Origin: Formosa algae
Lineage (GTDB): Bacteria > Bacteroidota > Bacteroidia > Flavobacteriales > Flavobacteriaceae
Reading direction: 5' to 3'
Assembly: GCF_001439665.1 (NCBI RefSeq)
Contig: NZ_LMAK01000063.1
Location: forward strand, 1 to 64,000
DNA: 64,000 bases
Under the pieces are notes generated by a model that worked only from the letters and a program-made list of their open reading frames with translations, did no database searches and was not told the DNA's origin. The position numbers and the translations under genes were made by a program. Below, piece after piece: positions 56,212 to 64,000 of the stretch (position 1 is the stretch's first letter; each line of letters begins with the position of its first letter).

Positions 56212-57669
56212 TTACATGTTTATCTTTAAGACCCAAATGTCTTCAAAATAATCGAGTCGAGAGAGTTCGCGTTGTTTTAAATATACCACGTTTGGATCTT
56301 CGCTCATCTCTAAATAAATGTAGTCCCAATTGTTTATCGGGTTTTTATAAGATCTGGCGTTATGCCCTTTTTCTGATAAGAATTTCTTCCAGTTGGTAGC
56401 ATTTTTTTCAACAGAAAACACGTTTGTAACAAGGTAATATCCCGGTTCTAAATTAGGAATAGTAATAGAATTAAGGTTTTCAATTTTCAGAATATCTTCA
56501 TTCTGAGGCAGTGCATAAGTCTCGATATCTACCGTCATATAAAAATCTTCATTTTTGTTTTCTAAATAAATCGGACTAATTTCAGTCTCGAAAGCGACAA
56601 AGAACGCATAATAACGATCTGCTTTTGTTTTTAATTGGATAGTTAATTCTGAACTGTTGTTAGACAGAATGCTATTGTTTTCGTTGGGGATTGTAAGTTT
56701 AGCGAGATCGAAACCTAAAGTATTCATACTATTTGGCGTACGATCTTTAAAATATTTATCGTCTATTGTAATAGTGCTATTAAAAAAATTGTCTTTTGCT
56801 CTTAAGCTGCTAGATAGTGGAATAAATTTATTGGTTTGTTTGTTGTAAACCGATAAGATATCTGATTTAAATTTTTGATCACCTTCTAAAGCGCCTATAG
56901 CAAGCGAAGTTTTTATGTCGCCTATTTCGTCTGTTTTAAAGTTAGCAAAAGAGATGTTTACTTCGTCCTTATCAACTTCTATAAAGCCATTGTAAGTTGT
57001 AAAATATTTTGGCTTATCGTCTGGATTTTCATAGATAACATATAATAACCAGCCGCCTGAGCATCCGCCAGAAACATATCCTTCTGTTGCTTTAATGTTG
57101 GCAACGGTATAAGTTCCATTTACAGTATCTGTGTTTTGGAGTAACTCTGTGACATCTGCATAGCAGACATAGGGTTTAGAGTCGTTAAAAGTAGAATTTA
57201 AATAGCTATCGTAAACTTTTAATCCTTCAATATCATTGTATTCACCTTGCGGTATTTTAAAACGTATTTTGTTAACGTCTAGAGAACGCTCGTCATTGCC
57301 TTTATAGATAACTTGGTTGTTTATGGTTCGCGTAACACCTTTATCATATTTATAAATGGCACTCCAATAGAGTGCAGCATAAGCGATTTTTTCAGAATGC
57401 TTTGGAAGCGTTAAAACAGCCTGACTAGAACTAAATGTAGATTTATCTTCGTCTACATCTATATATTCCATTTTAATTTTATCGTTGTAAATAGATCTGT
57501 CATCGAAAGGGTCGACATCGTCTTCACTTAAAATATTGTTACCTATTAGAGCAGAGTTTCCTTTAAGGTATAATTGATTATTAACAGAAAAATGTAAACC
57601 TTCTTGTGCGTATACAAAATGCATACCCACAAAAAGGAATAGCAGTAAAGAGGAGGTTAAACGAAGCAT
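56212..57669 (-). CDS. Secreted protein with C-terminal SPOR-like domain
   Basis: 485 aa. A signal peptide covers about residues 1-22 (ending FVYAQ). A large beta-rich region (about 25-395) resembles the N-terminal part of Bacteroidota surface adhesins (DUF3344-like: SEKIAYAALYWSAIYKYD, and VSGGCSGGWLLYVIYE). The C-terminus (about 407-485: PGYYLVTNVFSVEKNATNWKKF) is SPOR-like, as in gliding-motility-associated proteins. It may sit at the surface or bind peptidoglycan; the exact role is unknown. It converges tightly with dprA. Confidence 0.7.
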   Translation of the reverse strand: MLRLTSSLLLFLFVGMHFVYAQEGLHFSVNNQLYLKGNSALIGNNILSEDDVDPFDDRSIYNDKIKMEYIDVDEDKSTFSSSQAVLTLPKHSEKIAYAALYWSAIYKYDKGVTRTINNQVIYKGNDERSLDVNKIRFKIPQGEYNDIEGLKVYDSYLNSTFNDSKPYVCYADVTELLQNTDTVNGTYTVANIKATEGYVSGGCSGGWLLYVIYENPDDKPKYFTTYNGFIEVDKDEVNISFANFKTDEIGDIKTSLAIGALEGDQKFKSDILSVYNKQTNKFIPLSSSLRAKDNFFNSTITIDDKYFKDRTPNSMNTLGFDLAKLTIPNENNSILSNNSSELTIQLKTKADRYYAFFVAFETEISPIYLENKNEDFYMTVDIETYALPQNEDILKIENLNSITIPNLEPGYYLVTNVFSVEKNATNWKKFLSEKGHNARSYKNPINNWDYIYLEMSEDPNVVYLKQRELSRLDYFEDIWVLKINM

Positions 57670-57735
57670 ATATTAGAATTAAGGGGGAATACAATATAAA
57701 CTAAAAATACAAATGTATTATTGTGCTATCGTCGT

Positions 57736-58707
57736 TTAATACCCTATTTTTTCTCTAACACGTGCTAAAGTGCTATCTGCGACAGTTCTAGCTTTTTCTG
57801 CACCTATAGCTAAAGCTTTTTCTATTTCTTCAATATTGTTCATGTAATAGCTAAAACGTTCACGTTCGGTAGCGAATTTTTCAACAATAAGTTCAAAAAG
57901 TGCTTGTTTTGCGTGCCCATAACCATAATTACCTTGCTCATAATTAGCTTTCATGCTAGCAATTTGAGCTTCTGTTGCCAATAGGCTATAAATAGCAAAA
58001 CAGTTACAAGTGCTCCAGTCTTTAGGTTCTTCTAAAGGCGTGCTATCGGTTTGTATGCTCATAACTTGTTTGCGTAATTTCTTATCGTCTTGGAAAATAT
58101 TGATAAGGTTATCCTTACTCTTACTCATTTTAGAGCCGTCGGTTCCTGGGATAAGCATGCCGTTTTCTAGCATTTTTCCTTCTGGAAGTACGAAGGTTTC
58201 ACCGCCCATTTTAGCATGGAAACGAGAGGCTACATCACGTGTCATTTCAATATGTTGAAGCTGATCTTTTCCAACAGGGATAATTTCAGCATCGTATAAT
58301 AAAATATCGGCAGCCATTAGCATGGGATATGTAAATAATCCAGCATTAACATCTTCTAAACGGTCGGCTTTATCTTTAAAACCATGAGCTAATGTTAAAC
58401 GCTGATAAGGAAAAAAACAGCTTAAATACCAACTTAACTCTGTAGTTTGAGGAATGTCACTTTGTCTGTAGAATACTACCTTTTCAATGTCTAAACCACA
58501 CGCAAGCCAAGTTGCAGCCACACTATATGTATTGTGTCTTAAAGTCTCGGCATCTTTAATTTGAGTTAAAGAGTGCATGTCGGCGATAAATAAATACGAG
58601 TCGTTTGTGTCTGCTTCCGACATTCTTATTGCTGGAAGTATTGCTCCTAAAATGTTTCCTAAATGTGGAGTTCCTGTACTTTGAACACCAGTTAAAATTC
58701 TTGCCAT
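57736..58707 (-). CDS. trpS: Tryptophan-tRNA ligase
   Basis: 323 aa, normal length for bacterial TrpRS. The class I signatures are PHLGN at 14-18 (HIGH equivalent) and GSKMSKSKDNLI (KMSKS loop). Charges tRNA-Trp. The gene is single; the preceding and following gaps show no hairpin leader I could recognise. Confidence 0.97.
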   Translation of the reverse strand: MARILTGVQSTGTPHLGNILGAILPAIRMSEADTNDSYLFIADMHSLTQIKDAETLRHNTYSVAATWLACGLDIEKVVFYRQSDIPQTTELSWYLSCFFPYQRLTLAHGFKDKADRLEDVNAGLFTYPMLMAADILLYDAEIIPVGKDQLQHIEMTRDVASRFHAKMGGETFVLPEGKMLENGMLIPGTDGSKMSKSKDNLINIFQDDKKLRKQVMSIQTDSTPLEEPKDWSTCNCFAIYSLLATEAQIASMKANYEQGNYGYGHAKQALFELIVEKFATERERFSYYMNNIEEIEKALAIGAEKARTVADSTLARVREKIGY

Positions 58708-59057
58708 GTTAATTGTAATTATTGAAAAACAAAGGTACTTTTTTTTAATAAAAAAAGATATGTTTATAATTAAAGACTTGTGGTATTAATTTAGAGGTGA
58801 ATGCCTATGTTTACTCTATTTTTCGACAATAATTACATGGTTTTTACTAAAGTATTATTACTGCTAAATATGCATGAAACTTGCTGTTTGTTCTTTAAAA
58901 CTCTAAAAATTAGTATTTCATAGGAATTAATTTGCATCTGGACTAAATTTTTTGTCCCAGCCACCGTACTTCTTAAATTTATGTGAAATTTTACCAATAC
59001 AGCCTCTCCTCCTTATGTATCTGGTTAGTTTAAAAAGAACCTAATAATTATTTTGCT
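58708..59057. other. Intergenic stretch before the surface-protein genes
   Basis: About 350 bases with no supported gene. TTAATTTG (58927-58934) is one base off the TAnnTTTG element and may be the -7 box for the surface-protein gene, though no -33 element stands at the right distance. Just before the start, a stretch around 59027-59045 (TTTAAAAAGAACCTAATAA) resembles the leader of the second surface-protein gene, a sign of duplication. Confidence 0.4.
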
Positions 59058-62000
59058 ATGATAAAAATTACTTCTTTTATGCGTTTCCGCATAATTATTA
59101 AACAGTTATTACCTTTAATCTTCTTGTTTTTGAGCCTGTCTTTTTATGGACAAACGGTGACAGATGTGTTTCCAACTCGAGTAACCTACCAAACTAAAGT
59201 TACTGTTATTGGTACAGGGTTTGATAGTACTTCGCTTTCTAATTTGACTTGTTATGGAATGAGTATCCAAAATAAGACATTGGTAAGTTCAATAGAAATG
59301 ACATTTACAATTGGAAAGAATAGTTATGATGATGATACTCAAGATTTAATAATAAATTCTGTAGATACCATGTTTGACATAGATTACGTTGGTTCTACAT
59401 TGAAAATTTTAAAAAATGGTAATGAGTCTACTGTTACAAAAATCACGGAAATTTACACAAAACTTGAAGTGAATGGTAGCTCTCCAGTATTTTGGAGATC
59501 AACAGGTACAACAGATCCAGATAACAGTCATGATTTAATAGGTTTTAAGTTTAATGGTATTGTGTATTCTACAGGTGTAGATGATGATATGTTAACAACA
59601 AATTTGAGTTCGGAAATAGATATAACTTCAACTTCTGAATATGTAAAACAAGACTTTAGAGCATATTCAACGAATGGTATATCTGGAAACGTGCATAGCA
59701 GTAATTATATTGTTACTGGAGATTGGGTGGATGGAATAATTGGAGAAGGTTCAACAACAATTAACTCAAACGTTATTAAAGGTCTTACTGCTTATGATGT
59801 CATTACAGATGGAGTAAATGGTTTAGACTTAGGTACAGGAATAACGAATTTTAACCAAACAGCAAGTATAAAGTTTTTTAGTGGTAACGGGCAGCCTGGA
59901 GCTATAGGTGATGATATTCCAGATTTATTAATTTCTCAAATAGCCCAACCAGGAGGTACAGATGTTTATTATTATGCAGATGAAGAGGGAAATGTTGTAG
60001 GAAGGCCAATAAAATTACAAATAGTAGATCAAGGTTCTGGAGATGCATTATTAACAAATTGGGATTTAGATTTGTTTAATATGTATTCAGGCTCTTATGC
60101 AACTTCTACTCCAAAGCAATATGATTTAAATTCATATTACACTAGTTATTCTGAAACTAGACCTCTAAGAATGGTTGCTTTAAAATTAGAAGATTTTGGT
60201 ATTTCAGGAGATTCTTCAAATAGCAATGCATACGTCGGTAATGTTAATAATATTAATATGATGGCAGGAGGGTCTTCAGACATGGCTTTTTTAGCCTACA
60301 ATAAGAGCGCATTCGAAATTAAAGCGCCTGTTGCAGATGCTTTATTGCCTAGATACGTTTGTAGATTACCAAGTACAACAGATATTACGTTTTCAGTTTC
60401 TGCAGATGTAGATGGAGGAGGAACTGGTAGTTCTAGCGAAACTTTAACTTATGAATGGTCAAAATATAATGAAGATCTGTCGGTTTCAGGAACATCTTTA
60501 ACTATAAATAATGTTAAAGAAGATGATTTAGCGACGTATAATGTTAGAGTATATAATGATTTTGGATCTATAATAGTGCCAGTTACTTTAGAGCAAGGCG
60601 GTACGCCTACCGCTTGGGATGGTACATCATGGAGTGTCCCATCGGCCTACAGTAGTGCTGGGATAACAATAAGCGATGAAGACAAAAGTTTAATTTTTTA
60701 TGATGATTACAATAAAGCTTTAGATCTTGAAGGTTGTGATTGTACAGTTAAGGCAGGTACAAATGTGGTTATTCCTTCTGGACAAACATTAAAGCTTTAT
60801 GATGATCTTATAGTAGAGCCTTATCAAGCGGCTTATACAGATTCTGATGGTAACACTATATCTGCAGTTTCAGCAGGATCTTTCACCTTAAAAAATAATG
60901 CAAGTTTGGTGCAAATAAAAGATACCGAAGGTAATATTAACGAGGGTGTTATTAATATAGAACGTTTAGCAGATAATTTACATGCCTCGGATTATGTGTA
61001 TTGGTCGTCTCCAGTAGAAGATTTTTATGTAACGGGTATTCCAAATTCAAGAATATATAAATGGGATCCTACAGAAGCTAATGCAAAAGGAACGACTGGA
61101 GACTGGGTTTATGTCAGTTCTGAAATTATGGGAGCAGGAGAAGGCTATATCGTTCGTGTTCCTAGCGCATCATCTTTTACGACGAGTTTTAATGGTAGAC
61201 CTAATAATGCAACAATAGATGTTGCTGTTAAAAAATCTACAGGAACTATGCCTGCTGAAGAAAGTAGACATTTTAATCTAATAGGTAACCCATATCCATC
61301 TTCAATAAATACTATTAAATTCTTAACAGATAACGAGATTATAGAAGGACACGTTAGTTTATGGATGCATAATTCTGAAATTTCTAATACAGAAACGAGT
61401 AGTTTTTATGAGGACTATGGCTATAATTATGGAGATCAATATGTGGTATATAATGCTACTGGTGCAACACCTGCCAATGCTTTTGATGGTAATATTGCTT
61501 CGGGTCAAGCCTTTTTTGTAAAAGTAGACGACTCTAAATCTAATGGCAATGTCACTTTTACAAACGATATGCGTTATGATGCAACAGAATCGAGTTACGA
61601 TAATTCAGAATTTTTTAGATCTGCAGACGAAACTGAAACTACTTCTTTAGAAAAACAATTGGTTTGGTTAAGCTTAATAAATAGTGAAGATGTGTCGGTA
61701 AGCACATTAGTAGGATATTTAGACGGTGCAACTAATGAAAAAGACAGAATGTTCGATGCGTATATAAATGATGATGCATTTAAAATTTACTCATTAATTT
61801 CAGATCGTAAAATAGTAATTCAAGGACGTGCGCTACCATTTTTAAATGAAGATGAGGTGCCATTAGGTATAGATGTATCTACAGACGGAATTTATAAAAT
61901 TGGTATAGATAATCTTGAAGGGTCTATTTTCTTAGATGAAAGTCAAGATATTTATTTAAGAGATACTTATTTAAATGTTGAACACAATTTGAAAGAATCG

Positions 62001-62324
62001 GCTTATAGTTTTACTGCAGTTGCAGGGGCTACTAAAGACCGTTTTGTATTAATTTATGAACCAACAAGTAGTGTTTTATCTGTAGATGATGAGGTGTTAA
62101 ACAATACGTTTGTCTATATAAAACAAGGTACTCTATATGTGAAATCTGCAGAAAATATTGAGACCATTCAAGTTTACGATATAAGCGGGAAACAATTAAT
62201 AAATTACACTCCTAAAACACAAACTAATCAATTAAACAGACCTTTTGCATTTTCAAAAGGGGGTTACATTATAGCAATCACATTAGATGAAGGGCATGTG
62301 GTTACTAAAAAATTAATTAATTAA
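59058..62324 (+). CDS. T9SS-secreted surface protein with IPT/TIG and Ig-like domains
   Basis: 1088 aa. The signal peptide covers about residues 1-32. An IPT/TIG-like domain comes first (TVTDVFPTRVTYQTKVTVIGTGF), then a region of about 300 residues shared with the next gene, an Ig-like domain (about 440-525: LTYEWSKYNEDLSVSGTSL), more beta structure, and a T9SS type A sorting tail (about 1020-1088: IQVYDISGKQLINY and GGYIIAITLDEG). It is thus sent through the type IX system, of which SprE (37469) is part, and cut at the surface. It probably binds a surface or polymer; it has no enzyme motif. Confidence 0.88.
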   Translation: MIKITSFMRFRIIIKQLLPLIFLFLSLSFYGQTVTDVFPTRVTYQTKVTVIGTGFDSTSLSNLTCYGMSIQNKTLVSSIEMTFTIGKNSYDDDTQDLIINSVDTMFDIDYVGSTLKILKNGNESTVTKITEIYTKLEVNGSSPVFWRSTGTTDPDNSHDLIGFKFNGIVYSTGVDDDMLTTNLSSEIDITSTSEYVKQDFRAYSTNGISGNVHSSNYIVTGDWVDGIIGEGSTTINSNVIKGLTAYDVITDGVNGLDLGTGITNFNQTASIKFFSGNGQPGAIGDDIPDLLISQIAQPGGTDVYYYADEEGNVVGRPIKLQIVDQGSGDALLTNWDLDLFNMYSGSYATSTPKQYDLNSYYTSYSETRPLRMVALKLEDFGISGDSSNSNAYVGNVNNINMMAGGSSDMAFLAYNKSAFEIKAPVADALLPRYVCRLPSTTDITFSVSADVDGGGTGSSSETLTYEWSKYNEDLSVSGTSLTINNVKEDDLATYNVRVYNDFGSIIVPVTLEQGGTPTAWDGTSWSVPSAYSSAGITISDEDKSLIFYDDYNKALDLEGCDCTVKAGTNVVIPSGQTLKLYDDLIVEPYQAAYTDSDGNTISAVSAGSFTLKNNASLVQIKDTEGNINEGVINIERLADNLHASDYVYWSSPVEDFYVTGIPNSRIYKWDPTEANAKGTTGDWVYVSSEIMGAGEGYIVRVPSASSFTTSFNGRPNNATIDVAVKKSTGTMPAEESRHFNLIGNPYPSSINTIKFLTDNEIIEGHVSLWMHNSEISNTETSSFYEDYGYNYGDQYVVYNATGATPANAFDGNIASGQAFFVKVDDSKSNGNVTFTNDMRYDATESSYDNSEFFRSADETETTSLEKQLVWLSLINSEDVSVSTLVGYLDGATNEKDRMFDAYINDDAFKIYSLISDRKIVIQGRALPFLNEDEVPLGIDVSTDGIYKIGIDNLEGSIFLDESQDIYLRDTYLNVEHNLKESAYSFTAVAGATKDRFVLIYEPTSSVLSVDDEVLNNTFVYIKQGTLYVKSAENIETIQVYDISGKQLINYTPKTQTNQLNRPFAFSKGGYIIAITLDEGHVVTKKLIN

Positions 62325-62407
62325 GTCAACTGTTATATAAAGGTATTCTCAGTGCCTTTACTATTAAAATCATAAAAATTTTATTTGCTATTAATCAACC
62401 TTTAATT

Positions 62408-62440
62408 CCTAATAGGTTCTTTTAAAAAGAATCTATTAGG
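62408..62440 (+). promoter_or_regulatory. Inverted repeat in the leader of the second surface-protein gene
   Basis: CCTAATAGGTTCTTTT (62408-62423) and AAAAGAATCTATTAGG (62425-62440) form a hairpin of 15 pairs and one G/T wobble, with its inner pairs necessarily open. It lies 22 bases before the ATG and has no T run after it. It could be a termination structure for the first surface gene or a leader that controls translation. Confidence 0.5.
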
Positions 62441-62462
62441 GGTTATCTTAAACATTCAATTC

Positions 62463-64000
62463 ATGTCAAGAAAAATTACTCAAACTAGAATGATTAACCC
62501 GCTTAAATATTTGCTTTTAGCCTTCGTTTTTACGGCTTTTGCAAATCGTATTCAAGCCCAAACTGTTACCGAAGTCTATCCTTCAAGGGTAACAACCAAA
62601 TCTCAAGTCACTTTGGTCGGATCTGGTTTTACATCAGCAACTACCATCAGTGTATCAGGTGTTTCTATTAGCGATAAAACGCTAGTCAGTGAAACAGAAA
62701 TGACTTTCGAAATCTCTTATACAGGGACAAGCGATAAGTCTGCTGAATTAAATGTAGGTGGCACAGCTACTGGATTTAGTTTAGATTATGTGGCCCCAAC
62801 TTCAAAAACGTTAAAAAACGGAACATCAAGTAATGTGACTAAAATTACAGAAATTTTTACCACCTATAATGGGTTTTGGAGATCGTCGGATTGGAAAGCA
62901 GATCCAACAAATCAAGATTTAAAGCCTAATTCTAGTCATGATTTATTAGCGTTTACTTATGATGGTGTAACCTATTCAACCGGAGTAGACGATGATTTAC
63001 TTACTGCTAATAGAGTTACTTTCGACTCTCAATTATTTTACGCGTATAGCACAAATGGTGTCGATGGAATTACTCACGACGGTAACTATTTAGCTATGGG
63101 AGATCTTGTTGATGGGGAAGTTGGTGAAGGCACATCAATTACGTCTCCAGAAATTTTAAGTGCTTCTATTTATGAAGTGCTAATAGATGGAACTAATGGA
63201 TTAGATATTGGTACAGGAGTAACAAACTTTAATCAATTATCAGATGTAGAATTTTACAGCAGTGGTGGGCAGTTAGGTGCTATAAACGATGCTGCACCAG
63301 ACTTTTTAATTTCTCAAATCGCTCAAGCAGGTAGTACAGATATTTATTATTATGCAGATAATTCTGGAAATGTGGTTGGCCGACCTATTAAATTAACAAT
63401 AGTTCAAGAAGAAGACACAGATGGCGATGCTTTATTAGCCAATTGGAGATTAGATTTATATTCTTTTGCCTCAGGAATTAATTATGGTTTAGCAGAACCA
63501 AAAGTGCGCGCTTTTTCTTCAAACGAAGAAAGACCATTGCGTATGGCTGCATTTAGATTTGAAGATTTTGGGATTACTGCAGATAATATTGCAGACATTA
63601 ATAATATTAATATGGTTGCAGGTGGAACCGCAGATCTTGCTTTCCTAGCATACAACCGTGGATCTTTTGATATTAAAACACCAGTGTTCGATCAGTATCC
63701 GGTGTCTAGTTATGTGTGCGATATTCCATCAACTAAGAACATTACATTTGCTGCAACAGCAGAGGTTTCGGGTACAGCCACTGGTGCCGCAGAAGAAACA
63801 TTAACTTACCAATGGTACAAATATAATACTGCTATTCCTGGAGCAACATCTAATACTTACACCATTACAGATGATATAGAGTTGGACGATATAGGAACCT
63901 ATAAATTGTTAGTGTCTAATAGTTTTGGATCTGTAATAGTACCAGTATCTTTAATTCAAGGAGGAACACCTGTGTTTTGGGATGGAAGTAACTGGCAATT
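62463..64000 (+). CDS. Tandem paralogue of the T9SS surface protein (cut by window end)
   Basis: At least 512 codons, open to the last base of the window, so the true stop lies beyond. The signal peptide ends near residue 35 (NRIQAQ). The N-terminal order matches the preceding protein: IPT/TIG-like TVTEVYPSRVTTKSQVTLVGSGF, the shared HDLLAFTYDGVTYSTGVDDDLL and DFLISQIAQAG regions, then an Ig-like segment. The two share many motifs but differ throughout, so the duplication is not recent. A T9SS tail is expected in the missing part. Confidence 0.9.
   Translation, partial: MSRKITQTRMINPLKYLLLAFVFTAFANRIQAQTVTEVYPSRVTTKSQVTLVGSGFTSATTISVSGVSISDKTLVSETEMTFEISYTGTSDKSAELNVGGTATGFSLDYVAPTSKTLKNGTSSNVTKITEIFTTYNGFWRSSDWKADPTNQDLKPNSSHDLLAFTYDGVTYSTGVDDDLLTANRVTFDSQLFYAYSTNGVDGITHDGNYLAMGDLVDGEVGEGTSITSPEILSASIYEVLIDGTNGLDIGTGVTNFNQLSDVEFYSSGGQLGAINDAAPDFLISQIAQAGSTDIYYYADNSGNVVGRPIKLTIVQEEDTDGDALLANWRLDLYSFASGINYGLAEPKVRAFSSNEERPLRMAAFRFEDFGITADNIADINNINMVAGGTADLAFLAYNRGSFDIKTPVFDQYPVSSYVCDIPSTKNITFAATAEVSGTATGAAEETLTYQWYKYNTAIPGATSNTYTITDDIELDDIGTYKLLVSNSFGSVIVPVSLIQGGTPVFWDGSNWQ

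Overview
The window is AT-rich bacterial chromosome from a member of the Bacteroidota, most likely a marine Flavobacteriaceae. The signs are a SusC/SusD pair, a SprE/PorW-like type IX secretion (T9SS) lipoprotein, a T9SS type A sorting tail, flavobacterial small-protein families (DUF6341-, DUF6427- and DUF5687-like), promoter elements of the TAnnTTTG type, and few clear Shine-Dalgarno sites. I see no rRNA, tRNA, CRISPR array, insertion sequence or prophage.

Layout. (a) 362-4192: an SDR protein whose active-site Tyr is replaced, then a divergent oxyR/catalase pair with an ankyrin-repeat protein; catalase and ankyrin protein both carry export signals. (b) 4353-6599: a DUF5916 outer-membrane protein closed by a strong terminator. 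(c) About 7109-22612: the most distinctive region. It runs ECF sigma factor, FecR anti-sigma, SusC with an STN signalling domain, SusD, an M19 dipeptidase-like protein with a degraded metal site, two lipoprotein amidohydrolases, an FG-GAP repeat protein, a lipoprotein RidA, an exported metallo-beta-lactamase-fold protein and a single-domain asparaginase. It has the architecture of a polysaccharide utilisation locus, but every recognisable enzyme attacks amide-, lactam- or imine-type bonds and none is a glycosidase. I infer surface capture and breakdown of a peptide- or amide-type compound; the substrate is unknown.

(d) 22872-32291: CPBP protease, a small exopolysaccharide group (sugar-phosphate transferase, GT2, CapK-like adenylate enzyme), purD, small membrane proteins, upp, DUF4254 and a heptosyltransferase-like GT9. 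(e) 32288-37362: a flavin/2Fe-2S reductase, then a PadR regulator, two related membrane proteins and an ABC exporter. (f) 37469-46254: sprE, a bactofilin, AtpZ-like and a small membrane protein leading into atpB-E-F-H-A-G; atpD and atpC are not here. Hairpins lie between atpE/atpF and atpA/atpG. (g) 46401-58707: housekeeping and envelope genes (lipoprotein, Wzx-like flippase, dut, nucleotidyltransferase, TPR, DUF4292, EnvC-like, thioesterase, HU/SPOR, dprA, a secreted SPOR-like protein, trpS). (h) 59058-64000: two tandem paralogous giant secreted surface proteins, the second cut by the window end.

Start sites are often uncertain because Shine-Dalgarno signals are weak. Where I shortened an open frame, the reason is given in the entry. 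All family assignments are by recognition of the translated sequence; no database search was run.
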